Source: Ciona savignyi (lineage: Eukaryota > Chordata > Ascidiacea > Phlebobranchia > Cionidae). From it: a DNA stretch of 64,000 nt. How positions within the stretch are numbered: position 1 is the stretch's first letter; every line of letters starts with the position of its first letter. A program made the translations under genes and the position numbers. The stretch is taken from NCBI GenBank assembly GCA_000149265.1, contig CH002032.1, positions 951,937 through 1,015,936 of the forward strand, written 5' to 3'. The notes under the pieces were generated by a model. It was not told the DNA's origin, searched no databases, and saw nothing but the letters and a program-made list of their open reading frames with translations. Shown here in pieces: positions 1 through 12,914 of this stretch.

Positions 1-108
1 GCAATTAACCATCATTTATTCATTTCTTACTGATTTACCGACAATAAATCTGTAAGCCACTTATCTTAACTACTGGGCAACTTGATGTTGATTCACATTT
101 CATTTCAG

Positions 109-3100
109 GGCTCTCGCAAAAGCTGCAAGAATTTCATCTGATCACGGAAAGCAATTATATGAACTTGAGGCTTTACATGAAGGTGCTAAAAACGACGCCA
201 TCACTTTACAAGTACGTCCAGCTTTAAGTGTCTAGTTTAACACCTTAATCTTCGGCCCTTCTATTTGTGCAGAGCGAGTTGGAAAAGGCTACTGTGACAT
301 CACAAGAGAAGGAAAACGAATTGTCGAAAGTTAGAGCGGATTTCGCAAGGATTTCTTCAAAGTTGGAGGAAATGACGGCGTTTCTAAACAACAGAGATGT
401 TGAGATATTCGAACTGAGGAAGCAACAACACAAAATAATGGAGGAAAAGAACAAATTTATGTTACAGGTAAAATCATGGAATATGATCTTTTTACAGAGT
501 GTTTTATTACAGCTCCTGTTCTTTCCTTAGTTTCATTTTATCCAAAAATGGCTAACCTATTAATTAGGCCTATTAATCTGGGAAAAATTGTGCTCAAAAG
601 AAAGGTTTTGTTTATTTCTATTTTAGTAGAATAGTAAATTTATGTTTAAACTAAAAATGATAAACAACCGCAAAAATTAGTTGACCGATTTAAATTGGAA
701 TGGTAGTAAAAAGCACTAAAAGTGTTGTGCGCCTTGTGCCAATTAAATTGTAAGTTGTGAAGTGCAACACTAAGAGTAGGAAAAGAGAAAAACTGCTCAC
801 TAAATCTGGAAACTAATTTGTAACCTTGACCTTAGTACTAATTTCAACCCTGTGGCGAATCATAACACTCTAATCTTCATCTAGTGATCCTCCTTACCTC
901 TTTTCCCTCCTTTAGTTAATCCTTCAACAAATCCGCCTTAGATTCGAGATAAAAGGAAAATGAAAAAAAGATTGTTGCTGTCGCTAAATTATAAGTTATA
1001 AATTCACCAGGTGGACGAAATGCAGAAGGCATCCATAGTGCAGAAGAAAGACGAAGACGATTCCCAGGAAGTGATGCAGATGCTTGCTGAGCTCCAAACA
1101 TCCAGACGTAACCTCTCATCCGACCTGGAGAAGACCCGCATCGCAAACGATCAGATGAAGGAAGATTTATCTCAGGAAATTCGGAAGTTAAACCAGGATC
1201 TGATGAGCAAAGATGAAAGGATCGAACATCTTGAAGAGACAGAGTCCTCATTGCAGGCAAAACTTACGAAAAAGGATCAGCTTTACTCGAAGGTAAAATT
1301 TAATTTTCTGCATTTTTGTTCAAATTACAAAATCAGTTTTTATTAACACCTCAATGATCATCAGGAACAATTGTGCGATATACTGATTTCGGTGGCCTAA
1401 CAAGTAACAGTGTAGGACTTATCACAATAATGTATTGACATGATGCACAAAAATCGAGCCCCAAACATTTTTTGTAATTCAAAATTCTACTATAATGAGC
1501 GGATATTATTTGTGGATTAATTGGATGTATCATGCATTTCCATTCTGATTGGAAATCTAGATTAGGCATTGATCACTCGTTGCATGTCTTATGTTTACAA
1601 TCAAGTTGCAAGCTAGTGAGTGGTGTTATAATCGACTAAGTAACTGAAAAGAATTTAAAACCAATGATTTTATTCTTTCAGCATCTTGAAGAAGTCCATC
1701 GATTAAGCGAAGCGGACAAAGAGAAAATCTCGCAATTAAAACAAGAAATCCTGCAGTTGAAGGAATCCAATGAAGACGCTGCCACCGATATTGATCACTT
1801 GAAGCAGAAGTTGCAGGATAAATCAAATGTAAGCAGTTAACGCATCGGGCTCCCCACGGCTACCATAGGTGAAACCATAAATAAAAAACTTCTTAGTCAA
1901 AGAACACGCCGTTTTACCAAGAGGTTTTTTAAGTAAACACTATTTCTTTTTTTAGTATTATTATTATTTTGAATTTTTTTTACATATTATTATTATTTCA
2001 ATTTTTTATATCATTATTTACAGTTATTTAAATTGTTATTGTGATTTTCAGTTTTTCCGAATATTTTGTTAATTTTATTTTTCAAATATTATTTTTATTT
2101 TACAGGAAATTCTAAACTTGCAATCACGCCACGCGATAGCGACCGAAAATATCGACGGCAAAGCAAGAAATGAATTCCGCAAATCTTCAACTGGTTACCA
2201 TGCAACAGGAGAAAGATAAAAGTTGCCAAAATGAGAAGGAAATCCGTAAGTTAACCACATCAGTGTATTGCCTACCTTTACCTATATACAGTTTTCAGTC
2301 GTTTATAAATTTTCTTGTTAAAATAATAATATTTTAACTCATTGTGTTAAATTAGCTTCTTATGTATTCAGCCATTAGACAGAGGTTGTAGCTAGTCAGG
2401 TGTGCAATTTAATCCCATATTTTTTAGCTGGCCATGTGATCCCAAGGTTCCAAATAAACCATAACCCCAGGTCTAATGCATTATGTAGTTTTAATTCGGT
2501 TGTTTAGTCTCTCTGTGCTGGTTAGCGCATCTGTGGTGTGTTGGATATTGTTTCTAGCAATTCAAAATCAAATCATAGTGGAACAAAATTATTTATTTAA
2601 ATAATTTTGATGAAATATTAAAAAAAAGGTTTTAAAACTTTTTGATGTTGATTATAATTAAAAAACACAATTATTTTATCAAACATACATGCAATTATAT
2701 TTCCTCTTAATAAAATAAGTATAAACATTTTTTTGGTCTTTGATTTTATGTCACATCTGTTCGAAATTTTTGATTCAAAAATTTTGATTGGAGATTATTA
2801 ATTCTAGAATAATTCTGTAAACCAAATTGATTCAAAAAGGACATTCCTATATATTACTTCTACAATCTAGCTAGATATCCATCATCCAGTAGAGTTCTAG
2901 GATACAAATACCATAACCGAGTTCCCACGCAGGTGTGAATTTTGAACAAGTGAGTCTTGAGCGAGACAAACTACGGGAAGCGGTCAACCAACAAGCCCGA
3001 TACGTCACCTCACTACAAATGCATTATCAGCAGTGGGCTGCTGAGGCAAGTGCTAAGCTCAAGCAAGCTCAAGATATGATGCGAAAACCTTCAAGCAGAG

Positions 3101-6100
3101 GTGAGTCCAACTAGATCTGTAAAATTTATCAAAGTTGTATTACGGATTACGCCAATTCAGTGTAATTGATCAAAGTTGTATTACGGATTACGCCAGTTCA
3201 GTTACGTAATTTCGTAATTTTTATGACGTCATCGTTATTTAACCAAACAACCAAAAATTGTCGTGTTTTTGGATGCATTTTGATGGTAGACAAAGAGAAT
3301 GAAAGTTTAAACTTTTAAAACTACAGAGACCTTTTTCATAATTACGTCCAGTTCTAGTGCAACCGTCCACAAATAATTAAATCAGAAAGTGGCAATTGAT
3401 TTATTTAAACTCCTTTCCCTGCTGCTACAGTTTACCCAACTTTGTAATCAGTAATTTTTTTATTATGGAATTACTGGGAATAATTAAGCATCAGTCAGGT
3501 TATGCATATATCAAGGATTTTAAGTAACGTGGTTAATATTATTCATATTTACATTGTGTTAATATACTGCATAGCTACATTGTTCCATAGCTGGGTGAAT
3601 CATTGTATTACTTAATTAAATAAATGATAAATAAAACAAAGAAATCTACATTTACCTCAGTGATGCTTGATAATTTACATTTTTTACTCTGCTTTATATT
3701 AATTTCTTCATTCTTTACTGCAATGTAATTGATTATAATTTATATAATTTATTTTGAATGGAAGTGCACATATAAAAACCTTGTTATAACTAAATTATTT
3801 TTTAGTTATCATAGTTAATAATGCCCGGAGTAAAACAAAAAGTTAACATCCGTTAGCTTTAAATTGTGTTTAGAAAACCGGTTACCATTTATAGGTCTTA
3901 AGTTTAAAATTAATATAATAAATTTTGAGTTGCAGTTCGAAATTCAAAATTTATAGGCCCAACGGACAATGTGTTATGGATTTTACACCCGTCAGTTATG
4001 TTCAATATATTCTTCAGATAATTCAAGCCAAACAAGTTACGATGAATCCCCACTCCCAACCACACCATGTTCACCATACATAAAGCAACTTCAAAATAAA
4101 GACGCTTCTTCGCAAACTGACTACGACGAAAAACCAATCTCTAGCACCCCTGTTAAATCAGGCTTCTATTGCGCTAGTTGCAATGAATTGGGAATCCCCA
4201 CCTCTAAGAAACAGGTTGTTGTCAAAAAGTCTTTGACATTCAAGGAAGACCTGCTTTCTTTGCCATTGTTGAATGAAGAAAAAGTTTCAAAGTGTTCCCA
4301 AACTCGTTCAATTGAGTTGAAAGATAAAGGAACTGTGGCAAAGATTGTCCAAACTACAAATACATCTGTTCAAACTGGTGGAGTTGTGTCTAGCCACATA
4401 TCCACCCAAACTGATTTCAAACCCCAAACTCCATCTACAAACCCCATATCCACACAGACTGATTTCAAACCCCAAAACCCATCTACAAGCCCCATGTCCA
4501 CCCAGACTGATTTCCAACCCCAAAACCCATCTACAAGCCCCATATCCACCCAGACTGATTTCAAACTTCAAACCCCATCTACAAGCCCCATATCCACCCA
4601 GACTGATTTTGAACCCCAAAACCCATCTACAAGCCCCATATCCATCCAGAGTGATTTCAAACCCCAAAACCCATCTACAAGCCCCATATCCACCCAGACT
4701 GATTTCAAACCCCGAACTCCATCTACAAGCCCCATATCCACCCAGACTGATTTCAAACCCCAAAACCCATTTACCAGCCCCATATCCACCCAGACTGACT
4801 ATAAACCTCAAAACCCATCTACCAGCCCCATATCCACCCAGACTGATTTCAAACCCCGAACTCCATCTACAAGCCCCATATCCACCCAGACTGATTTCAA
4901 ACCCCAAAACCCATCTACAAGCCCCATATCCACCCAGACTGATTTCAAACCCCGAACTCCATCTACAAGCCCCATATCCACCCAGACTGATTTCAAACCC
5001 CAAAACTCATCTACCAGCCCCATATCCACCCAGACTGACTATAAACCCCAAATCCCATCTACAAGCCCCATATCCACCCAGACTGATTTTGAACCCCAAA
5101 CCCCATCTACAAGCCCCATATCCACCCAGACTGATTTCAAACCCCAAATTCCATCTACAAGCCCCATATCCTCCAAAACTGATTTCAAACCCCAAAACCC
5201 ATCTACAAGCCCCATATCCACCCAGACTGATTTCAAACCCCAAAACCCATCTACAAGCCCCATATCCACCCAGACTGATTTCAAACCCCAAAACCCATCT
5301 ACAAGCCCCATATCCACCCAGACTGATTTCAAACCCCAAAACCCATCTACAAGCCCCATATCCACCCAGACTGATTTCAAACCCCAAATCCATTCCACCT
5401 GTACTCAAACAGATAACATCCCACTTATATTGGAATCACAACCCGAAAATATATTTCCAAAACACAGCGTTAGCTCGCAAACCATCCAACCAGCAGTTTC
5501 AAGGACTTTCAATAGTTCTGTACAGACCGAAAAACTGTCCCGGTCTGCAACTATTAAAACACAAACTGAAAACCAAATTGAATTTGCTTCACCTTTTCAT
5601 ACTGAAAAGCATTCAGCAACAATTCCTACTCAGACAATTTCGTTGAATATTTCTTCCGAGAAATGTGTTAAGTCGTTACAGGATTCAGCGTTTCAAACGG
5701 AAGGGATTTCGAGACTTGAAAAATCAACTCAGTCTTGTTTACAAGTCAAAAGCGAAATTTCTACTCAAACCGAATTTATAAACGAATTAAACACAATAGC
5801 AGTAGATGGGACACCTAGAACCGACACCACAAGTACAGTTTGCAGTGTCTGTCGACATGCTATAGGTCACAAGTCAAGTGCAGAACCATTAAAAGGTGCG
5901 GATATAAGTCAAATCGCAACTCAAACAGACGAAATTTTACCTCCGCTACCGAATCCTACCCAAGTCGCCGGCCTTCTAAGAACGAACGATTCGGCCAAGC
6001 TGAAAGCGTACAAACAAACCGTGAAGGTTCTCAAGCACAAACTGAAAGCCGCCGAAGAAAAAACGGCAGAAAATGCAAAGCAGATTGTGTGTTTAATGAA

Positions 6101-8719
6101 GGAAATTAGGGAATTAAAAGAGAAATCAGACGCAACGGCTTCGAAAACTGAAGATTGTGACATCAAACCCACCTCCCACCAACGACTTTACGAAGAAATC
6201 AAACAGTGGAGGGATTCCGCGGAGAACAAAGAACAAGAAAATATCGCGTTGCAGGTATTGTAAAGCTTGCGGTTTTATTTATGTGTTAGTTTTCAAAACA
6301 AACTTTGACAAAACAAACTCGAAATTCAGAAAACTACGGTTTTATTTATGTGTTAGTCGTTACCGCAATACATGATTAAATAACAGAAAAAAGTAATAAA
6401 TGTTAACGTAATTGGTTTATTGGGTGTAAAATCCAAATGTGTGTGCAATAAACTTGAAAAGTTATATTAAAAGATTAAAATAAATACAATGAATTGCAAA
6501 ATAACTGAGTTTATTAACTTTATAATTGAAAAAAAATTTGCAAAAAAATTGTAATAAATGAATGATAAATTTTTAATGATGATTAAAATAATTAATTCTC
6601 GCTTCCACATCCACATATAAAATAATTTACAAAGAAACCAAATCTTCTGGCTTCCAGATCCACATCAATGAGATGAGGAGGTTGCATGGGTTGGAGGTGG
6701 AGAAGATGAGGACAAACCGGATCATGGAGTCGGATCGGAGGATGGATGAGGCAACCGGGAGGTTGGGAGCGCTCGTCGAAGCGAATGAGAGGCTGAGGAG
6801 GAACGTCGGCAAACTGCAGGTGGGTGCTTGGGGGTGATGGGGTGATGTTGTATACCCCTATTTCTTCAGTTTGTGTTTTTCTTGGGATGCTGGGAATTGG
6901 GTTGGCATGTGTGTGCTTTAGAGTAAATGGTGAAGGGAGTGATATTACATACCCCTAACCAAAATTTTTGTTCATTTTATGGTGGTGGAAAACGGTGGGG
7001 AGGTGTATTGTAACATGCCCAATCACCCCATTTAAATTTGTGTTTATCCCAGAGTGTAAATTGGGAAAATTGGGGGTGGAGCATTAAGCTCCTATTTAGA
7101 TATGTGTTTATCCCGGGATGGTGAATATTAGATACCTCCAATTTGAACTTACATGCGCCCTATCTAAATGTGTGTCAGGGTGGTACATATTTTAAGAAAA
7201 CTTTAAACTTCGTATACAACATTTCCAAACCCAAATTAACACTTGTGTTTGAAGAATATTCATTCCTTACTTTTGATTCCATTTTAAAATGATATTATTG
7301 AATTTAAGTTGTTATATATCAAAATTACCCAAAATGTTTAAAAATTGCTCATAAAATCTTAAAATGTTTAGCAATATATTAAACTCATCAGCATATTATT
7401 TGTGCACGTTTTTTGATTGTTGAAGTTTTTGATTTCTTCCCTCCTATGCCAACTCGACTTTTCGCACAGGAAAAGTTGACGGCGAGCACACAACAACTTG
7501 AAGCAGCGAAAAAAGACAAACTGCGATACCCAGGAGAGGTCGCGAAGATTGCAAAGCAGTTTGCGTTCTCTCTCATGGCTGTCTTCATTTAACCATAAGC
7601 GGAAAGAAAAACTGTCAGTCGCTGGAGGTTAGTTTGTTCGAGTAGTTCATAGAAGCATAGATAAGAATTTAACTTTGGATAGATCCATCATCCTTCTGAC
7701 TGAAGACACACTAACCTACTGAAGTATGCAGTCGGACAAAAAAATCAAGACACAATGGCTAATGGATTGTAAACTAGATTATGTGATTTAATTCACCTAA
7801 TGAACCTATTAATGACAGAACATGCAAAGAAATTATTTAATTTTCCCCCGACAGATGCACCACCGTTACAAAGTGTCCCGAAGACAAGACCACTTCCGTC
7901 AACTGTGACGGAAATTGATGATATTTTGAAAAATCTCAGGTGAGGGACCCTAAACGATTTAGGCCGTTTTCTACCTAAGAAATTGGATGGTGTTTTGTGC
8001 TGCTTGTCCAAATAATATAAAAGCGCAACGCATAAAATTGTAGGATAGTCTTGAGCATAATTACACAGTCGATTAAAAAAATTAATATTTAAAGTTTTTA
8101 TTGGTTACTGTGATGCATTTTTTTATTGGACTACATTCGACTTTCTTATTTTGTTGTGAATTTTTAATTTCAGTTTTTTTGTGCTCATGCGTTTTTAGTT
8201 GATATCAAATAACAAGGAGTCATAGGATAGGATAGCATAGGACATTTAAGTTTATTCCCGTAAATGGGAAAACCAAGGGAGTTAACACATGGGCAATCGT
8301 TAGATCACCTCTCGCCCACTGTTGGGCTAGCGAGGCTATTGTCGGGTATCGTGTATAATTCACATATTTTTTCAATTTAGTAGCACCCATTAATCGCTGG
8401 GTAGACAGGCAATGTCTGTTAAGTGCCTTTTCCAAGGACACAATCGACAAGTTAGCGACCAGTTTCGAATCTGAAACCCTTCGACCGAAAGGAGCCGCAC
8501 TAACCCACCAGACTAATTTGCCGGCCATCCTGAAGAGAGACCAGTAAATTTCGTTTGACCAATTACGTCATATTCTCCAGGAAGGAAATATCTGTGCTGG
8601 GGAAACAGTTGACCGATCACAGCTCGGCCGTCGATCAATCCAACGCTACTTGGCGCGAACTACGTGGCATGAGTGCCAGCACCGCGGATGAATATACCGA
8701 GAATCATTCGAATCAATGA
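109..8719 (+). CDS. Coiled-coil protein with TQTD repeat array (5' end outside window)
   Basis: I do not recognise the family. Exons read from splice sites and phase: 109-211, 273-467, 1011-1292, 1682-1828, 2106-2245, 2933-3100, 4018-6254, 6658-6819, 7470-7627, 7855-7939, 8581-8719 (TGA at 8717-8719). The first six exons and the four after the large exon encode charged heptad-rich sequence typical of long coiled coils (for example ELEKATVTSQEKENELSK). The large exon is low-complexity, Ser/Thr/Pro/Gln-rich, with 21 tandem 16-residue units containing TQTD, then further scattered TQT and SQT motifs, then coiled coil again. TQT is the anchor of LC8 (DYNLL) binding motifs, so an LC8-binding scaffold is inferred. 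Two exons carry a one-base frameshift as assembled (2106-2245 and 7470-7627); in both, the neighbouring phases and the reading frame beyond the shift show that the intact frame exists. The start codon lies upstream of the window. A centrosomal, ciliary or sperm-tail role is possible but not shown. Confidence 0.8.
4018..6254 (+). other. Large exon with multiple candidate LC8-binding motifs
   Basis: A 2,237-base exon starting after the acceptor ending at 4017 (phase 1 donor at 3100 joins to give Asp) and ending in phase 0 before the donor at 6255. Besides the array it contains SSQTSY and SSQTDY near the start, then CTQTD, SSQTIQ, SSVQTE, KTQTE, PTQTI, FQTE, STQTE and ATQTD after it. Known LC8 partners such as ASCIZ/ATMIN and Nup159 use serial TQT-type motifs in disordered segments next to dimerising regions; the same layout is seen here. 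Binding itself is inference. The last part of the exon returns to coiled coil. Confidence 0.7.
4399..5400 (+). repeat. 48-bp coding tandem array, 21 units (TQTD repeats)
   Basis: Units start every 48 bases from 4399 to 5359, each coding for a 16-residue unit of the form ISTQTDFKPQNPSTSP. Nineteen of 21 units keep TQTD; unit 6 reads IQSD and unit 17 SKTD. Variation is mostly at the residues after TQTD (F/Y, K/E, Q/R, N/T/I). Because 48 is a multiple of three and the unit lacks stops in most frames, long shadow frames appear on both strands. The array lies inside the 4018-6254 exon. Confidence 0.97.
8221..8528 (+). repeat. Dispersed repeat family 2 (GGATAGGATAG-type), in last intron
   Basis: Starts with GGATAGGATAG, continues with a motif like CCCGTAAATGGGAAAACC, and ends with CGACCAGTTTCGAATCTG followed by a Cys/Ala-rich shadow frame. 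Related copies lie at 12468-12725 (the same insertion in copy B), 32075-32362 and, reversed, 61888-62128. Weaker pieces are near 26640-26870, 38405-38605, 40605-40800, 56140-56330 and 60890-61110. The GTTTCGAATC stretch resembles a tRNA B box, so a SINE origin is possible. I cannot name the family. Confidence 0.65.
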
Positions 8720-9114
8720 TCCTCGCCGACTCCTGCCACTATCGTCTTCACATCCTTGCAATATTAGCATAGAGAATATATTTCGCTGCCTATTTGTTCC
8801 AAGTGCAATTAGAAGAACTTTCAATATTGCTGCTTTTTTAATATCGTTTCCGATATTCATCGGTCACATTAACCATCCGACCATTATCAATATTACTGCC
8901 TTTAAAGTGGCCATTAAACTTACCAGCGATAGCCATCGCGTTTATATCTGTACTTTCGAGCCATTTTGTTCTTTTAATGCAGTGTCTTCTTTCTATAATT
9001 GTAGCGCATTTATTAATACGTGGTGTATATCTATTGGGTACTGATGCATGCTATGGTATTTTGCATGTTCTTTATTTTCACTGTGTATAACAATCGACTA
9101 CGTATTTGCAGTCA

Positions 9115-9126
9115 AATAAAAATAAA
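9115..9126 (+). terminator. Polyadenylation signal of the coiled-coil gene, copy A
   Basis: Two adjacent AATAAA hexamers about 400 bases after the stop codon at 8719. The same pair occurs at 13310-13321 in the second copy. The region between stop and signal is the likely 3' UTR and is strongly conserved between the copies. Confidence 0.55.
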
Positions 9127-9639
9127 CCGCAAATTTAATGATAATGTTGTTAAAAGTGTGTGGAACTTGAGAACATATGGCAGAGGCTGTGGTGGAATTG
9201 TGTAATTAAGTAGGCATAGTACATGGGGTTGTAATGCCCAACCGATTAGATTGGTAAATTAATGCGTCTTGCAGCCAAACGGATGCAGGTTCTATACAGG
9301 TCACTAGCTAGTCGGTTGTGTCGTTGCGAAAGGAATTGTGCAGAATTTTAATGAGCCCAGTGTATTGATGGGTTCTACCAAATTAAAAGTTGAATGTTAT
9401 TCTTGATCACTTATTTAATCAAGTGGCTCGTTGAAGAATACGGCACGAAGCTTGACACTAGTTTATGTTTTACGTTAAACCGCAATATAGTAATACAGCA
9501 CTATTTGGACATTAAGGAATGACTTTTTATTATGGTTGCCATCGATATTTTAATTAAACAAACCAACGCGATCTTTAATGAGGTAAGCATAGCAGTCAGT
9601 ATATATATATCGCTCGTCTTGACCATTCAACCACGACCG

Positions 9640-9940
9640 TGCTCGATGCCGAGAGAGTTTTTGTTTTGGTGTATGAATCGGACGCTTAAACGTTCAGCCA
9701 CAGGACCGTTCTAGATAATCTTTCATCTCGTCATACTTTACTCTTTGCTCCCACCAAGCGTTCAAATTTATGAATTACGAGGACGCAATTAACCCGCTGA
9801 CAAAATCAGCGACCGCTGTTGCCCATACGTTCTACGGTAAGGTGCCAAAACGGTTAACGCAGCCGATACATATACCTACTCTGTAAAAAAACGGTCCTAG
9901 TCACGAACCCATCTTGGGCTAAAAACTTGGCTATGTCAAA
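9640..9940. repeat. tRNA-like SINE fragments at the end of copy A
   Basis: Contains a reversed fragment near 9655-9715 (complement of a GTGGCTGAACG-type A box) and a forward one at 9839-9936 with GGTTAACGC, GATACATATACC and ACGGTCCTAGTCACGAAC. The matching stretch in copy B is at 13800-14190. Confidence 0.55.
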
Positions 9941-10463
9941 CAAAATGTTGCCCATACGTTGTATAGGTCGTGTTTGTACGGTCGTGTGTACGGTCGGCCA
10001 CACGACATTATTGTGGTAAGGTTTTTTTTACCGAGCAAGGATTACGCCAATTCAGTGTAATTGATCAAAGTTGTATTACGGATTACGCCAGTTCAGTTAC
10101 GTAATTTCGTAATTTTTATGACGTCATCGTTATTTAACCAAACAACCAAAAATTGTCGTGTTTTTGGATGCATTTTGATGGTAGACAAAGAGAATGAAAG
10201 TTTAAACTTTTAAAACTACAGAGACCTTTTTCATAATTACGTCCAGTTCTAGTGCAACCGTCCACAAATAATTAAATCAGAAAGTGGCAATTGATTTATT
10301 TAAACTCCTTTCCCTGCTGCTACAGTTTACCCAACTTTGTAATCAGTAATTTTTTTATTATGGAATTACTGGGAATAATTAAGCATCAGTCAGGTTATGC
10401 ATATATCAAGGATTTTAAGTAACGTGGTTAATATTATTCATATTTACATTGTGTTAATATACT

Positions 10464-10563
10464 NNNNNNNNNNNNNNNNNNNNNNNNNNNNNNNNNNNNN
10501 NNNNNNNNNNNNNNNNNNNNNNNNNNNNNNNNNNNNNNNNNNNNNNNNNNNNNNNNNNNNNNN
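10464..10563. other. Assembly gap (100 N)
   Basis: A round 100-N placeholder. By alignment to copy A it stands for about 2.67 kb (3569-6240), which includes almost all of the TQTD repeat exon. The array probably prevented assembly here. Confidence 0.98.
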
Positions 10564-12914
10564 ATATCGCGTTGCAGGTATTGTAAAGCTTGCGGTTTTA
10601 TTTATGTGTTAGTTTTCAAAACAAACTTTGACAAAACAAACTCGAAATTCAGAAAACTACGGTTTTATTTATGTGTTAGTCGTTACCGCAATACATGATT
10701 AAATAACAGAAAAAAGTAATAAATGTTAACGTAATTGGTTTATTGGGTGTAAAATCCAAATGTGTGTGCAATAAACTTGAAAAGTTATATTAAAAGATTA
10801 AAATAAATACAATGAATTGCAAAATAACTGAGTTTATTAACTTTATAATTGAAAAAAAATTTGCAAAAAAATTGTAATAAATGAATGATAAATTTTTAAT
10901 GATGATTAAAATAATTAATTCTCGCTTCCACATCCACATATAAAATAATTTACAAAGAAACCAAATCTTCTGGCTTCCAGATCCACATCAATGAGATGAG
11001 GAGGTTGCATGGGTTGGAGGTGGAGAAGATGAGGACAAACCGGATCATGGAGTCGGATCGGAGGATGGATGAGGCAACCGGGAGGTTGGGAGCGCTCGTC
11101 GAAGCGAATGAGAGGCTGAGGAGGAACGTCGGCAAACTGCAGGTGGGTGCTTGGGGATGATGGGGTGATGTTGTGTTTTTCCCGGGGTGGTGGATATTGG
11201 GTCGGCAAAAAGGCAAGTGCGTGCTTTGGAGTAATGGTGGGAGGGGGTGATATTACATACCCCTAACCAAAAATTTTGTTCATTCTAGGGTGGTGGAAAA
11301 CCATGGTTGTGTTATAACATGCCTGACCCCCCCATCTAAATTTCTTTTTATTCGAGTGTTAGAAAATGAAAGGGTTGGAGCATAGAGTTTCTATTTAAGT
11401 TTGTGTTTATTCAGGGATGGTGAATATTAGGGGGAAGGGATGTTTTTACATGCCTGCCAATTTAAACTTACATGCGCGGGATGCCCCTTATCTAAATTTG
11501 TGTTTATTCCTATCTAAATTTGTGTGTGGTTAATACATGTTCTAAGAAACTTGGAAATATTAATTGTTCATTGAACTTTTTGTACAAAACATTTTTAAAC
11601 CCAAATTAACACTTATGTTTGAAGAATATTCATTCCTTACTTTTGATTTCATATTAAAAGGATATTATAAAATTTAAGTTGTTATATTTCAAAATTACCC
11701 AAAATGTTTAAAAATTAAAATTTTAAAATGTTTAGCATTATTCAAAAATCATCAGCGTATTATTTGTGCATGTGTTTTTGATTGTTGAAGTTTTTTTTAT
11801 GTCTTCACTTCGCGCCAACTCGACTTTTCACACAGGAAAAGTTGACGGCGAGCACACAACAACTGGAAGCAGCGAAAAAAGACAAACTGCGATACCAGGA
11901 GCGTTCGCGAAGATTGCAAAGCAGTTTGCGTTCTCTCTCATGGCTGTCTTCATTCAACCATAAGCGGAAAGAAAAACTGTCAGTCGCAGGAGGTGAGTTT
12001 GTTCGATTAGTTCATAGAAACATAGATAAGAATTTCTCATTTTACACACTAACCTACTGAAAAATGTAGTTGGATAAAAAAAAACTTGAAATAACTTAAT
12101 AACCCATAAATTACTTAATAACCTATAAATGACGGAACATGCGAAGAAATTATTAAATTTTTCCCCGACAGATGCACCACCGTTACAAAGTGTCCCGAAG
12201 ACAAGACCACTTCCGTCAACCGTAACGGAAATTGATGATATTTTGAAAAATCTCAGGTTTGACATTTTCCACCTAAGAAATTTGATGGTGTTTTAGGCTG
12301 CGTTCAAATGATATTAAAGCACAACGCATAAAAGTGTAGAATAGTCTTAAGCATAATAACACATTTGATAAAAAAAATTTAATATTTAAAGTGTTAATTG
12401 GTTACTTAAATGCATTTTTATGCATTTGTGGATTTTTAATTTCAGCTTTTATTTTGCTATTGCGGAAAACCAAGGGATGTTAACACACGTACAATTGTTA
12501 GATTATGTCTTATCCACCGTCGGGTTATCGAGGCTATTGTTGGGTGTCGTGTATAATTCACACAATTTTTCAATTTAGTAGAACCCATTAATCCGCTGGG
12601 TAGACAGGCAATTTCTGTTAAGTGCCTTTTCCAAGGACACAACCAACTAGCGACCAGTTTCGAATCTGCAACCCTTCGACTAAAAGGAGCCGCACTAACC
12701 CACCAGACTAATTTGGCGGCCATCCTGAAGAGAGACCAGTAAATTTCGTTTGACCAATTACGTCATATTCTCCAGGAAGGAAATATCTGTGCTGGGGAAA
12801 CAGTTGACCGATCACAGCTCGGCCGTCGATCAATCCAACGCTACTTGGCGCGAACTACGTGGTATGAGGGCCAGCACCGCGGATGAATATGTCGAGAAGC
12901 ATTCGAATCAATGA
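10564..12914 (+). CDS. Second copy of the coiled-coil gene 3' exons (partial)
   Basis: Exons: 10564-10577 (last bases of the repeat exon), 10981-11142, 11836-11992, 12172-12256 and 12776-12914 (TGA at 12912-12914). All are in frame. The exon at 11836 lacks the extra C that breaks the matching copy A exon (7470-7627), and its other differences there are synonymous. In the last exon the copies differ at a few residues (for example MSAS versus MRAS, and EYTEN versus EYVEK). No promoter or first exons are present, so this is either the same gene on the other haplotype or a truncated duplicate. It has the same 3' UTR and twin AATAAA (13310-13321). Confidence 0.75.
12468..12725 (+). repeat. Dispersed repeat family 2, copy B allele
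   Basis: The same insertion as 8221-8528, in the same intron of the duplicated gene, but without the first 40 or so bases. Its shared position shows that it predates the divergence of the two copies. Confidence 0.6.

Larger units (their letters stand above)
3144..10038 (+). repeat. Duplicated segment, copy A
   Basis: 3144-3568 is identical base for base to 10039-10463 (constant offset 6895). 6241 to about 6836 is identical to 10564 to about 11159 (offset 4323). Beyond that the two copies stay alignable, with substitutions and indels, to about 10033 in copy A and about 14678 in copy B. Copy A contains the complete repeat exon. Copy B has a 100-N gap in its place. Confidence 0.9.

Noticed and set aside
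4399..5400. CRISPR-like array
   Set aside because: Units are direct coding repeats of 48 bases with no unique spacers, and the genome is eukaryotic.
4308..5408. Long open frames on the minus strand and in a second plus frame across the repeat exon (GGYGACRW-type repeats)
   Set aside because: They arise because the 48-bp unit is a multiple of three and lacks stops in several frames. Only the plus frame of TQTD joins the flanking exons in phase.
8673..9044. Open frame of 123 codons overlapping the coiled-coil stop, also open in copy B (12883-13239)
   Set aside because: It lies in the 3' UTR. The differences between the copies are mostly replacement changes, unlike in the true exons, so no coding constraint is visible.
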